A DNA stretch of 64,000 bases from Sinorhizobium terangae (GCF_009601505.1 NZ_WITC01000036.1:186001-250000), one strand, 5' to 3'; shown: positions 20,734 to 29,639, numbered from the stretch's first letter. Notes: a model not told the origin generated them from the sequence alone. Numbers and translations are program-made.

Positions 20734-21879
20734 TCAGCCGCCCTTGACCGATCCAGCGAGCAGACCGCGCACGAGATAGCGCTGCAGGGCGAAGAAGACG
20801 ATCAGGGGAACGACGATGGTGATGAAGGCGGAGGCAGTCAGGATTTCCCAGTTGCCGCCGCGAGAGCCGAGCAGGTTGACCAGCCGCCCCGTCAGCACGA
20901 GTTGGTCCTGGCCGGTGCCGAGGAAGACGATCGCGACCAGGAGATCGTTCCAGGTCCACAGGAACTGGAAGATCGCGAAGGAGGCGAGCGCCGGGAAAGA
21001 CAATGGCAGGATGATCTTGACGAAAATGTCAAAATCGCTAGCGCCGTCGACGCGCGCGGATTCCATGATCTCGCGCGGCAGGCCCGCCATGTAATTGCGC
21101 AAGAGATAGATCGCGAGCGGCAGGCCGAAGCCGGTGTGCGCAAGCCAGATGCCCATATAGGTCTTGGCCGGGACGCCGAAAAATGCGCCGACGCCGTTGT
21201 AGAGCTTCAGGAGCGGAATGAGCGACATCTGCAGCGGCACGACCAGCAGCCCGACGACCACGGCGATCAGGATCGCACGCCCCGGAAAGGGCATCCAGGC
21301 CAGGGCATAGGCTGCAAAGGCCGCGATCAGAATCGGGATGACCGTCGATGGAACGGCAACCGTCAGCGAGTTGATGAAGGACGCACCGATGCCCTCCGCA
21401 CCCAGCACCTCCCGATAGTTATCGAGGGTGAAGCGCGGTGGTGCTGCGGCGGTGAAGAAGATGCGCTGGCCGCGCGAGCCTTCCATCTTCGTATCGGAAA
21501 CGATCTCGAAGCTGCCGTCTGCCTGCACGGTCAGCTTCTCGCCGTCGTTCAGTTCCGCGGTTTCTCCGGCCTTGAACGCTGCCGGTTCGCGGCTGGAGAA
21601 GCCGAAGGCCGAAATCTGTCCGGCCTGACCGTCAAGAATGTTACCGGAGATGACGAACTTGCCGTCCCGTTCAACCTGGCTGTCGGCCGCCGGAGCACGC
21701 GCGACGTCATTGCGCGACGAAGTGGCAAGGGCGGTCCACCATCCGGAAACGGCGAGTTGATCCTTGTCGCGCAGCGACGAGATCAACAGGCCCGCGGTCG
21801 GCATCGTCCAGAGAGCGACGATGAGAAGCACCGAGAGATGGACGGCCCACATCAGCGGGGAGCGCGTGGCTGGGGTCAT
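20734..21879 (-). CDS. aglG: Alpha-glucoside ABC transporter permease AglG
   Basis: This 381-residue inner-membrane permease has an N-terminal span (about residues 13-35), a long hydrophilic insertion of about 120 residues exposed to the periplasm, and then five further spans. The EAA loop MESARVDGASDFDIFVKIILP contacts AglK. The insertion explains why it is longer than simple MalG-type permeases of about 280 residues. It begins 1 nt after the aglF stop, so the two permeases are translationally coupled. Confidence 0.93.
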   Translation of the reverse strand: MTPATRSPLMWAVHLSVLLIVALWTMPTAGLLISSLRDKDQLAVSGWWTALATSSRNDVARAPAADSQVERDGKFVISGNILDGQAGQISAFGFSSREPAAFKAGETAELNDGEKLTVQADGSFEIVSDTKMEGSRGQRIFFTAAAPPRFTLDNYREVLGAEGIGASFINSLTVAVPSTVIPILIAAFAAYALAWMPFPGRAILIAVVVGLLVVPLQMSLIPLLKLYNGVGAFFGVPAKTYMGIWLAHTGFGLPLAIYLLRNYMAGLPREIMESARVDGASDFDIFVKIILPLSFPALASFAIFQFLWTWNDLLVAIVFLGTGQDQLVLTGRLVNLLGSRGGNWEILTASAFITIVVPLIVFFALQRYLVRGLLAGSVKGG

Positions 21880-21880
21880 C

Positions 21881-22891
21881 TCAGTGGCTCCTCATTTCCT
21901 TGGCCGCATTGCGGATGTTCCATATCATGATCGGGACGACGAGAATCATGATCACCACTGCGATCGATGCGCCGCGGCCAAAGTCCCCGCCGCCGCGGAA
22001 CATCCAGTCGAACATGAGGTTGGCGAGCACCTGGCTCTGCCATTGCCCGTTCGTCATCGCCAGAACGATGTCGAAAACCTTGAGCACCAGGATCGTGATG
22101 GTGGTCCAGACGACGGCGATCGTGCCCCAGATCTGCGGCACCATGATCTTGAAGAAGATCTGCCAGCCATTGGCGCCGTCGATCACCGCGGCCTCGATGG
22201 TCTCCTCCGGTATGCCGCGCAGCGCCGCGGAGAGAATGACCATCGCAAATCCTGTCTGGATCCAGATGAGGATGACCATGAGGAAGAAATTGTTCCAGAA
22301 GGGCAGCGTGATCCAGGCCTGCGGTACGCCGCCGAGGGCGACGACGATGGCGTTCAAGAGCCCGATCTGTTCGGCCCCCTCCGCACGGTAATCGTAGATG
22401 AACTTCCAGATGACGGCGGCGCCGACGAAGGAGATCGCCATCGGCATGAAGATCAGCGTTTTGGCGATGTTGCCCCACCAGATACGGTCCGTCAGCGCCG
22501 CGATGACGAGCCCGAAGAAGGTCGACAGTGCCGGAACGACCAGCAGCCAGAGGAAATTGTTGAAGATCGACTGCCGGAATTCACCGTCATTGATCATCCA
22601 GCCGTAATTGCGTGCGCCGACGAAATTCTGACCGCCGCGATCATGAAAGCTCAGCCACACGGACTCGATGACCGGGTAAATGAGATAGATCGACAGGGCG
22701 AACAATGCCGGCGCCAGAAACAGCCAAGGCCGGATGGCGTTGGTGATACGCAGGTTGCGGGAGGCCGCCTTACCGGAGAGGCCCTTCGATGGGAAAATCC
22801 GATCGAGAATGAAATTCGTGCCCCAGAAATAGGCTGCGCAAGCCAGGACACCGGCAATCATGGTCACAATGGCAGTAAGTAGCTGCTGCAT
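21881..22891 (-). CDS. aglF: Alpha-glucoside ABC transporter permease AglF
   Basis: The 336-residue MalF-type permease starts behind a GGGAGGGATGTGTC ribosome region. Two N-terminal spans are followed by the periplasmic FHDRGGQNFVGARNY segment and the transmembrane core. The EAA loop IEAAVIDGANGWQIFFKIMVP sits in the C-terminal half. It pairs with AglG to form the channel. A 163-nt gap with two hairpins separates it from aglE, consistent with higher output of the binding protein than of the permeases. Confidence 0.93.
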   Translation of the reverse strand: MQQLLTAIVTMIAGVLACAAYFWGTNFILDRIFPSKGLSGKAASRNLRITNAIRPWLFLAPALFALSIYLIYPVIESVWLSFHDRGGQNFVGARNYGWMINDGEFRQSIFNNFLWLLVVPALSTFFGLVIAALTDRIWWGNIAKTLIFMPMAISFVGAAVIWKFIYDYRAEGAEQIGLLNAIVVALGGVPQAWITLPFWNNFFLMVILIWIQTGFAMVILSAALRGIPEETIEAAVIDGANGWQIFFKIMVPQIWGTIAVVWTTITILVLKVFDIVLAMTNGQWQSQVLANLMFDWMFRGGGDFGRGASIAVVIMILVVPIMIWNIRNAAKEMRSH

Positions 22892-22918
22892 GACACATCC
22901 CTCCCCTTAAACGCCCTC

Positions 22919-23039
22919 TGGAGCAGGGATGCTCCGAGCGCATCGTGTGATTGCGGCTGCCGCTCTTGATTGGGACTGCCCCGATTGCTGAGGCGATCCG
23001 GAAATGAAGGAGTGGCGGACGAGATTAGCATCGTCCGCC
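22919..23039 (-). promoter_or_regulatory. Intercistronic hairpins between aglE and aglF
   Basis: GGCGGACGA (23014-23022) pairs perfectly with TCGTCCGCC (23031-23039), starting 16 nt after the aglE stop. A second hairpin, GGAGCA/TGCTCC, lies at 22919-22934 just before the aglF leader. This arrangement usually stabilises the upstream binding-protein message or partly terminates before the permeases. Confidence 0.6.
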
Positions 23040-23054
23040 GTCATTATTTGAGTC

Positions 23055-24413
23055 TTACTTGATGGCGTCCCACGCCTTCTGCACGCCGGCCGCGACGTCG
23101 GCAGACGATTTACCGCCTACGAAATCGACCATGCCTGTCCAGAAGGCGCCTGCGCCGATCTTGCCCGGCATCAGGTCGGACCCGTCAAAACGGAAAGTGG
23201 TCGCGTTGAGCAGGATCTCGCCCTGTTTCTTCAGCGGCGGATTGCCATAGGTCTCCACGTTGACGCTCTTGTAGGGCGTCAGGAAACTCGTCTGGGCCAT
23301 CCAGACCTCATGCGCAATCGGCGTCTTCAGGAACTCGATGAAGGCGCGCGCGGCTGGCGTGTCCTTGGTGATCAACGCGAGCGTGCCTGCGCCGAGCACC
23401 GGATTGCCAAGCTCCTTCTTGCTCTCATAGGGAGGCATGTAGAAGAAATCGGCATCTTCGCCGATCACCGTGCCTTCCGGGAAGAAGGACGGAATGAACG
23501 ACGCCTGATGGTGCAGGTAGCACTTCGGCGGCGAGGCGAAGAGGCCCTTCGGGCTGTCGCGGAAGTCGGTTGAGGCGACGGCCGCAGCCCCGCCGTCGAC
23601 GAACTTGTCGTTGCGCGCAAACCAACCGAACTCGTCCAATGCGCCGGTGACCGCCGGATCGGTGAACGGGATCTCGTTCTTGACCCACTTGTCGTAGACG
23701 TCGGCTGACTGCGTGCGCAGCATCAGGTCCTCGACCCAGTCGGTTGCCGGCCAGCCGGTCGCGCCACCCGAACCGAGGCCGATGCACCACGGCTTTTCAC
23801 CATCGGCAGCGATCTTTTCGGTCAGCGCCTTCAGCTCTTCCATGGTCTTCGGCACTTCGTAGCCGGCGTCCTCGAAGTTTTCCGGCACGTACCAGACCAG
23901 CGACTTCACGTCGATCTTGTAGGGGAATGCATAAAGCGCCGCCTTGCCGTCCTTGCCGGTGTAGGTGGAAAGATCGACCCAGGATTGACCGGCGGCGTAG
24001 TTGTCGAGCAGCCACTGTTTGGTTTCATCGCCGAGCGGCGTCAGGTAGCCCTTCGAGGCAAGGTCTGCGATGAGGCCCGGCTGCGGCAGGATCGCGACGT
24101 CCGGCGGGCTCCCGGCTTGCGTGTCGATGACGATCTGCTGTTCGTAGTTCTCGGAGGACGAGTACTTGAGGTCAACGCCGGTCGCTTCGACGAAGTAAGC
24201 ATAGACGCTCTTGAAGAGTGCCTCGTCCTCGCCGCGCCAGGGGCCGAAGATCGTCAGCGTCTGGCCCTTGAGGTCGTGGCCTTTCTTGAACTCTTCGAAG
24301 CTCGCCCAGTTGAACTTGGAGTCTTCGCCGGGCTTGAACTTCAGCTCGGCAGCATCGGCAGTCCCCACTACCAGTGCGAGCGCAGCCACGCCCATCAGGA
24401 ATGATCTCTTCAC
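23055..24413 (-). CDS. aglE: Alpha-glucoside-binding periplasmic protein
   Basis: This is an extracellular solute-binding protein of the family-1 type, 452 residues, that delivers alpha-glucosides to AglFG. A GTG start at 24413 is chosen: GGGAGGA lies 8 nt upstream and the product then begins with a clean signal peptide, KRSFLMGVAALALVVGTADA, cleaved before AELKF. The longer frame to 24473 would add residues that spoil the signal and would cover an operator. The mature protein shows typical SBP_bac_1 features, including TLTIFGPWRGED and GAGTLALITKDTPAARAFIEFLKTP. First gene of the agl operon, divergent from aglR. Confidence 0.93.
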   Translation of the reverse strand: MKRSFLMGVAALALVVGTADAAELKFKPGEDSKFNWASFEEFKKGHDLKGQTLTIFGPWRGEDEALFKSVYAYFVEATGVDLKYSSSENYEQQIVIDTQAGSPPDVAILPQPGLIADLASKGYLTPLGDETKQWLLDNYAAGQSWVDLSTYTGKDGKAALYAFPYKIDVKSLVWYVPENFEDAGYEVPKTMEELKALTEKIAADGEKPWCIGLGSGGATGWPATDWVEDLMLRTQSADVYDKWVKNEIPFTDPAVTGALDEFGWFARNDKFVDGGAAAVASTDFRDSPKGLFASPPKCYLHHQASFIPSFFPEGTVIGEDADFFYMPPYESKKELGNPVLGAGTLALITKDTPAARAFIEFLKTPIAHEVWMAQTSFLTPYKSVNVETYGNPPLKKQGEILLNATTFRFDGSDLMPGKIGAGAFWTGMVDFVGGKSSADVAAGVQKAWDAIK

Positions 24414-24473
24414 GTCATCGTCCTCCCAACATGAACCCGGACGTTGCGTCGCGGGCGGATCATAAATGCGCAT

Positions 24474-24487
24474 TCAAAGCGCTTTGA
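24474..24487. promoter_or_regulatory. Palindromic operator O1 (aglE side)
   Basis: TCAAAGCGCTTTGA is a perfect 14-bp palindrome about 60 nt upstream of the aglE GTG start. It shares the core CAAAGCGCTTTG with the element at 24679. It has the form of a LacI/GalR-family operator and sits between aglE and aglR. Confidence 0.8.
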
Positions 24488-24678
24488 GTTCGCTAAGAAA
24501 TCATCGCGGCAGACGAAGAGTCAAGGGCTTTCCTTCCGACCGTCTCAATGGAACGTGGATATTGCCATGCATCAACATTTTGCGGCGCGAAAACGCGGTT
24601 TTCCGCTTTTTCCGATGCGGAACGGGTGGTAGAGGACAGTGGGGGCGCTGACCGGAACATCCTAAATGAAAGGAGCAT

Positions 24679-24692
24679 CCAAAGCGCTTTGG
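24679..24692. promoter_or_regulatory. Palindromic operator O2 (aglR side)
   Basis: CCAAAGCGCTTTGG is a perfect 14-bp palindrome abutting the aglR ribosome site, 10 nt before its ATG. Its centre is 205 bp from that of O1. Binding here would block aglR expression directly (autoregulation) and allow looping to O1. Confidence 0.8.
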
Positions 24693-24702
24693 GAGGAGGC
24701 CA

Positions 24703-25734
24703 ATGCCGGTCAAACTTAAGCAGCTAGCGGAGCTGCTCGGCCTGTCGCAGACGACGGTCAGCCGAGCGCTCAACGGCTACCCGGAAGTAAACGCCAAGAC
24801 GCGACAGCGGGTCCTGAAAGCGGTACGCGAGACCGGCTACAGGCCGAACCGCGCAGCGCAGCGGCTCGCAACAGGCAAGGCCTACTCCATCGGCCTCGTG
24901 ATGCCGATCGCCTCCGGCATCGTATCGGACATTCATTTCGGCGAATTCCTCGCAGGTCTCGCCGAAGAGGCGGTCAAGCATGACTTTCACTTCGTGCTGA
25001 ACCCCAGCGCACCGGATGACGAGGAAGCGACGTTCCGGCGGCTGGCGGCAAGCGGCAATGTCGACGCGGTCTTTCTTGCCCATATGCGCGCCAACGACCC
25101 GCGCATCGCCATGCTGAAGTCTCTGTCTATCCCCTTTGTCGTGCATGGCCGATCGATCGGCGGCCCGAAAGACTATCCGTTCGTCGACATAGACAACACC
25201 GCCGCCTTCTATGAGGCGACGCGGCTTCTCATCCAGCTCGGCCACCGGCGGATCGCGCTAATCAACGGACAGGAACATCTCGCCTTCGCCATTCGCCGGA
25301 AAAAGGGCGCGACGCGCGCACTCAAGGAGTGGGGTCTCGATCTCGACGAAACATTGGTCCACCACTCGGTCATGACCGATGAATTCGGCTATCGCAGCAT
25401 GCAGCGCTTCCTGACGCAGCCGGATCCGCCAACCGCCGTTCTCTGCTCGAGTACGGTTCTGGCGCTCGGCGCCGTGCGCGCCATCAATCAGGCCGGCCTC
25501 ACGGTCGGCACGGATATTTCGATCATCGCCCACGACGATGTGTTGCCTATGCTGAAGCCGGAAAATTTCAGCGTACCGCTGACGACGACGCGCTCGTCCT
25601 TGAGGGCGGCCGGCGCACGCGTCGCCAGCCGGCTGATTGGCGGCATTCTGGAACGCGGCACCTACCCCGATCAGGAACTATGGCACCCGGAGCTGATCGT
25701 TCGTGCCTCGACGGGACCGGCACGGGACAAATAG
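24703..25734 (+). CDS. aglR: LacI-family repressor of alpha-glucoside use
   Basis: This 343-residue LacI/GalR regulator has its helix-turn-helix at residues 3-24 (KLKQLAELLGLSQTTVSRALNG). The hinge NAKTRQRVLKAVRETGYRPNRAAQRLATG follows, and then a periplasmic-binding-protein-like effector domain. GGAGGAGG immediately before the ATG fixes the start. It is divergent from aglE, with matching palindromic operators at both ends of the intergenic region, which supports repression of both transcripts and relief by an alpha-glucoside or derivative. Inducer identity is inferred from context. Confidence 0.93.
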   Translation: MPVKLKQLAELLGLSQTTVSRALNGYPEVNAKTRQRVLKAVRETGYRPNRAAQRLATGKAYSIGLVMPIASGIVSDIHFGEFLAGLAEEAVKHDFHFVLNPSAPDDEEATFRRLAASGNVDAVFLAHMRANDPRIAMLKSLSIPFVVHGRSIGGPKDYPFVDIDNTAAFYEATRLLIQLGHRRIALINGQEHLAFAIRRKKGATRALKEWGLDLDETLVHHSVMTDEFGYRSMQRFLTQPDPPTAVLCSSTVLALGAVRAINQAGLTVGTDISIIAHDDVLPMLKPENFSVPLTTTRSSLRAAGARVASRLIGGILERGTYPDQELWHPELIVRASTGPARDK

Positions 25735-25818
25735 CAACTGACGCGTGCGACGGTTTTCCGTCCGAACACTCACGAAACGGCGAAGCGGACGGCAGAAAGC
25801 CGCCCCCCCAATATTGTC

Positions 25819-26718
25819 TCAGAACTTCGGCGGCTTGCGACCGGCCTTGCGGCAGGCGGCAATGATCGTGTTCGCCATGAGCATGGCGATGGTCATCGGC
25901 CCGACACCGCCGGGGACCGGCGTGATGACGCTTGCGAGCTTTGCGCATTCCTCGAAGGCAACGTCGCCGACGAGCTTTGTCTTGCCGTCGCCACGTTCCG
26001 GCGCCGGGACGCGATTGATACCGACGTCGATCACCGTCGCACCGGGCTTCACCCAATCGGCCTTGACCATCTCCGGACGACCCACGGCGGCAACCAGAAT
26101 GTCGGCATTTCGGCAGACGGCAGGCAGATCCTTCGTGCGCGAATGCGCCGTCGTTACCGTCGCATTGGCGGCCAGAAGCAACGCCGACATCGGCTTGCCA
26201 AAAAGGTTGGAACGGCCGATGACGACGGCGTTTAATCCAGAAAGATCCTCGCCATGCGTGCGGCGCACGAACACCATGGCCCCGGCGGGCGTGCACGACA
26301 CGAGCCCGCCATCGAGATCCCCGGTCGCGACCTTGCCGGCATTGACGACGTGCAGCCCGTCGACATCCTTCTCAGGGAGGATGGACTGAATGATCGGCTC
26401 CGACCGAAGATGCTTCGGCAGCGGCAGCTGCACGAGAATGCCGTGGATGGACGTATCCGCGTTGAGTTCGGCGATGAGCGCCGCGAGCTCCTCCTGCGAT
26501 GTCTCCTGCGGCAGCGTGTGCTGGACCGAAAGGAAACCGCATTCCTTGGCCATCTTGCTCTTTGCCGATACATAGGTATGGCTTGCCGGATCGTCTCCGA
26601 CGATCACCACCGCGAGTCCGGCGCGCACGCCGGTTTCCGCCTCCAGCGCCTTTGTGGCGGATTTCACGGTTTCGATGACCGAAGCGGCAACGGCCTTGCC
26701 ATCAATCACAGTCGTCAC
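25819..26718 (-). CDS. folD: Methylenetetrahydrofolate dehydrogenase/cyclohydrolase
   Basis: This bifunctional cytoplasmic enzyme interconverts 5,10-methylene-, methenyl- and 10-formyl-tetrahydrofolate. A GTG start at 26718 with GGGAG 7 nt upstream gives 299 residues. The catalytic-lysine region [41 protein letters not shown], the NADP-site [15 protein letters not shown] and the C-terminal [15 protein letters not shown] are all present. Usual family members have I-V-G-K-P where this reads LFGKP. The gene appears monocistronic, convergent with aglR. Confidence 0.95.
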   Translation of the reverse strand: MTTVIDGKAVAASVIETVKSATKALEAETGVRAGLAVVIVGDDPASHTYVSAKSKMAKECGFLSVQHTLPQETSQEELAALIAELNADTSIHGILVQLPLPKHLRSEPIIQSILPEKDVDGLHVVNAGKVATGDLDGGLVSCTPAGAMVFVRRTHGEDLSGLNAVVIGRSNLFGKPMSALLLAANATVTTAHSRTKDLPAVCRNADILVAAVGRPEMVKADWVKPGATVIDVGINRVPAPERGDGKTKLVGDVAFEECAKLASVITPVPGGVGPMTIAMLMANTIIAACRKAGRKPPKF

Positions 26719-26978
26719 GGCGTTTCTCCCGGTTTGTCCTTCTCGCGGCACACTCTAGTGGGCAGGGTATCAAGCGATTGCCTGCATGCGCCCTATGCTG
26801 TTCCAAATGCATAAATGCAAGAGCTGACACGCCCGGAAGCAGCAATGCGGCGAAGGACTACCGCATTTTCCTTGCATCGCTGAAAGATCGGATCCGCCCG
26901 CCTGCAAAGTCTTGAGGGAGCAAACCGCACCGCGAGAGCAATTTTCGGCAAGCGTCGATCATCCGGCAGTGCTCGAAA

Positions 26979-27650
26979 TCATTCGCCCGAGATGCGGCGG
27001 CTGCCGCGAAACGCCTCCGGTGAGTGTCCGAAATGTTTCGGCCGGGAAGCACTGGCAAGATCACGCTCCATCGGTCTCCACCGAAAGGCATGATAGCTGC
27101 GCTGCCGGCCGGCCTCGGCCACGAGCCGATAGAGCCGCTCGAGCCAGCGCAAGAGAACGGGCGTGCGGGAAAATTCCCGTACGACAAAATCGCCAACGGT
27201 GACGACGAGCCGCCCATGCTCGGGAGCAATATTCCGGTCGACCCATTTCTCCTGATCGAAACTCTCGATCGCCACGAGAAGAATATCGGGCCGGAGGGCA
27301 CGCACTTCATCGAGGGCCTTCGTCTCGTCGGAAAAGCCCCCGATAGCGATGAACTGGTGCCAGGGCGCGTGGCTGCGGAAATTCTCGGCAGCCTGCTCCG
27401 CCGCGTGACGGTGCGATCCGATCAGCGCGACACGCATCGGCTTTTCGATATAGGTCAGGAGCGCGGGCACGAACGCCACCGCATCCCGACTGGTCGGAAA
27501 CATGCGGTCGGTCACGATCGCGTGCCATTTGGGCCGGGAGACGACCGTGTCGGCGAAAGCCAAGGCATCGGCCCAGCCGAAATCGGGAGGCGGCGCGCTG
27601 GCTGCGATCCGCCTGGATGCCACTGCCGCAATCCGCGAAACGGCGCTCAT
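26979..27650 (-). CDS. WecG/TagA/CpsF-like glycosyltransferase
   Basis: The start at 27650 (MSAVSRIAAVASRR) has GGAGG 9 nt upstream, which gives 223 residues and excludes the longer frame to 27785. The core MRVALIGSHRHAAEQAAENF, the FIAIGGFSDET segment, PDILLVAIESFDQEKWV and the C-terminal RTPVLLRWLERLYRLVAE follow the GT26 pattern (family members have VGLGxPxQExW and APxWxxxxGLEWLYRL). Several usual GT26 residues differ, for example IES in place of GxP, so activity is uncertain. It probably transfers an N-acetylmannosaminuronate-like sugar to a lipid carrier. It is divergent from a GT2 gene 283 nt away. Confidence 0.7.
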   Translation of the reverse strand: MSAVSRIAAVASRRIAASAPPPDFGWADALAFADTVVSRPKWHAIVTDRMFPTSRDAVAFVPALLTYIEKPMRVALIGSHRHAAEQAAENFRSHAPWHQFIAIGGFSDETKALDEVRALRPDILLVAIESFDQEKWVDRNIAPEHGRLVVTVGDFVVREFSRTPVLLRWLERLYRLVAEAGRQRSYHAFRWRPMERDLASASRPKHFGHSPEAFRGSRRISGE

Positions 27651-27933
27651 CGTGATTTGCCTCCGATCGTGCCGATCGAAGCTGCGGCGAACCATTGCCA
27701 TATGCGCTCCGCCATATCGAATCCCGAGGCCGAATTTGGCATCAGCGCGATAGGAAGGACCGGTATCGAAAACATGTTGCCACACGGGGATGAGAGACTA
27801 TTCTTTTCACTTTAGCCGCTTGCAGTGAAAGGGCGTTTAAGGCTCTCATTCAAAAGCCGTTTGCCGGATTCAACATCTGTTTAGGAAGTTTTGCTGTAGT
27901 GCTTGCCAGCTATCTGCGCGCACGGGTCTCAAG

Positions 27934-28920
27934 ATGACGCCGAACGGTCAGGACATCACCGTCTATTTCCAGACCGAGCGGGAAGATGCGGCGGATATCG
28001 AACTTGTGGTCGTCGTGCCGACCTTCCGCCGGCCCGATCACATCGTCAAAACGCTGAAAACCATTGTTTCGCAACGGCCTGACGTGCCTTTGGCGACGGT
28101 CGTCGTCGAGAGCGACGCGGAGGGGCTGGCTGGGGCCGAGGCGGCGAAAAGCTTCTTTGTCGGGCACCCGTCCGATTCCGCCATTGTCGTCGTTCGCCAC
28201 CGCGGACACGCTCATGCGTGCAATGCCGGATGGGCGACGGCACTCGATCTCTATCCCAACCTCCGCGCGCTCGCCGTCATTTATGATGATGAAGTTGCCG
28301 CTCCGGAATGGCTCGATTGCCTCGTCGCCGTCCAGGAAACCCATGGGGCGGATATCGTCGGTGGGCCGCAGCTTCCCGTCTTCCAGGATCCACATGAACA
28401 GAAGTGGAAGCGACACCCCGTTTTCACGCCTCCTTACAGCGAGAGCGGACCGGTACCGATGCTCTATTCGGCAGGCAACGTCCTTGTAACCCGGCCGGCG
28501 CTCGACGGGATGGGCCGGCCATTTCTGGATCCGACGCTCAACGTCGTCGGCGTCGGCGACGCGGACTTCTTCGATCGCTGCAAGGCGAAGGGATTCACGT
28601 TTGCCTGGGCAACGGAAGCCTGGGTCGCGGAAACGGTTCCGTTCTATCACACCACGAGGTCGTGGATCCGCGCCCGCAGTCTCGAGAACGGTGCGATCTC
28701 GGCACTCCTGGAGCATCAGCGCGATCCGACATTCTCCAGTCGGTTGAGAGCGCTCGGCAAGTCCCTTGCGCTCATCGCCACCTCTCTGCCGGTAGGCCTC
28801 AAGCTTTGGGCGGAGACCGGGCTTGCTGCTGCAAGCCTCTATCCGCTCTATGTCGCTGTCGGAAGGCTGACGGCGAAGATCGGCTCCGCCGAGGCGCAAG
28901 ACCGGACGCCCGCTGCATGA
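27934..28920 (+). CDS. Family 2 glycosyltransferase
   Basis: This 328-residue inverting glycosyltransferase has the GT-A fold. The nucleotide-binding start is LVVVVPTFRRPDHIVKTLKTI at about residues 24-44. The DxD-like motif is VIYDDEVAAPEWL at about 112-124, and a later acidic acceptor motif, GVGDADFFDRCKAKGF, is also present. Hydrophobic stretches near the C-terminus (ALIATSLPVGL) suggest membrane association. With the adjacent WecG-like gene it may act on a surface polysaccharide. Its stop codon is part of a palindromic repeat (GCATGATTCC), so the C-terminus may have been shaped by the insertion. Confidence 0.87.
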   Translation: MTPNGQDITVYFQTEREDAADIELVVVVPTFRRPDHIVKTLKTIVSQRPDVPLATVVVESDAEGLAGAEAAKSFFVGHPSDSAIVVVRHRGHAHACNAGWATALDLYPNLRALAVIYDDEVAAPEWLDCLVAVQETHGADIVGGPQLPVFQDPHEQKWKRHPVFTPPYSESGPVPMLYSAGNVLVTRPALDGMGRPFLDPTLNVVGVGDADFFDRCKAKGFTFAWATEAWVAETVPFYHTTRSWIRARSLENGAISALLEHQRDPTFSSRLRALGKSLALIATSLPVGLKLWAETGLAAASLYPLYVAVGRLTAKIGSAEAQDRTPAA

Positions 28921-29063
28921 TTCCTTAAATCGGAGTCCGATTACAGCGCCGCGCGTCCAATCGGACGCGCAAAGGTCGCTGTAGCACTTTGAATTGCTGC
29001 ATGATTTTGTCCATAAATCGATTCCGATTTAAGGAATCACGCAGTAGGCGCGCGGCGCTGTAG
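28915..29063. repeat. Nested composite palindromic repeat
   Basis: A GCATGATTCCTTAAATCGG half (28915 onward, overlapping the glycosyltransferase stop) abuts a complete TACAGCGCC...CGCTGTAG palindrome (28942-28984). A reversed GCATGATT...TTAAGGAATCACGC unit (28999-29042) and a GCGCGGCGCTGTAG half unit (29050-29063) follow. It looks like one element inserted in another. Confidence 0.8.
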
Positions 29064-29069
29064 GACCGG

Positions 29070-29639
29070 TCAATGGCCGCTGGAAGTGGCCTTCACGGCG
29101 CCTTCGGGAATCTTGTCCGCAGCGACGTTTCCGTTTCTGTCGACCACGGGAACCGGCTTTTGATATGGCCTGTTCTGGCTGTTGGCGACCCGCTCGACAT
29201 CGTCCTTGGTGAGATATTCGAGCTGTTCCACCAGCACCTCGGTGATCACCTCATTGCCGAGCTTCTTGTTCAGCCTCTCCTTTACCGCGACCTTGAAGCT
29301 CGGCAGATCGAACGATCCGGTATCGGCAAGATCGACGAACTTCGAGCCGACGAGCATGTCATAAAGCTCGTCCGTCACGAGCTGCCGAAGCGGAGCATGC
29401 AGCTTCGCAATGCCTTCCTTGGTGGCCGAGAAGGACAGCTTGGCGAGGAAATATCCCTGCACGCCCCCTTCCTTGATGACCGGGACCGTGATGATTTCCC
29501 CCGGTATGTATTCCTCGGATGCGCGTCTGTCCGCGTCGGCCTCCGACACGACGGGCGCGGAAGCATATTGCATCGAGAAATAGACGGATCCGAGCGTAAC
29601 GGCACAGACCCAGACCCCGGTGAGAACGAGCTTCAGCAT
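29070..29639 (-). CDS. FliL-like membrane protein (second FliL-type gene of the cluster)
   Basis: The 189-residue protein has one N-terminal membrane span (about residues 3-24). Its periplasmic domain includes LRQLVTDELYDMLVGSKFVDL and then LPSFKVAVKERLNKKLGNEVITEVLVEQLEYL. This matches the C-terminal pattern of FliL (R-x-x-I/L...L...k-x-x-dL...lr-x-x-l-x-x-x-iN-x-x-l...v-x-x-v-x-f). A canonical fliL is at 52987. It is the last gene of the hook/export operon and its 5' end abuts the flgN-like gene. I infer a role at the stator or basal body. The motif is read by eye, so homology needs a profile search. Confidence 0.6.
   Translation of the reverse strand: MLKLVLTGVWVCAVTLGSVYFSMQYASAPVVSEADADRRASEEYIPGEIITVPVIKEGGVQGYFLAKLSFSATKEGIAKLHAPLRQLVTDELYDMLVGSKFVDLADTGSFDLPSFKVAVKERLNKKLGNEVITEVLVEQLEYLTKDDVERVANSQNRPYQKPVPVVDRNGNVAADKIPEGAVKATSSGH

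Noticed and set aside
21764-22882. Long plus-strand frames opposite the permease genes
   Set aside because: Asp/His/Arg-rich sequence typical of the complement of membrane-protein codons; no domain.
24415-24473. Upstream extension of AglE
   Set aside because: It would place 20 residues before the signal peptide and extend toward operator O1. The GTG start with an ideal ribosome site is preferred.
26752-26978. Search for a gene or riboswitch between folD and the WecG-like gene
   Set aside because: Only short, unsupported frames and a small GCAT/ATGC repeat were seen; no riboswitch-like conserved motif could be recognised.
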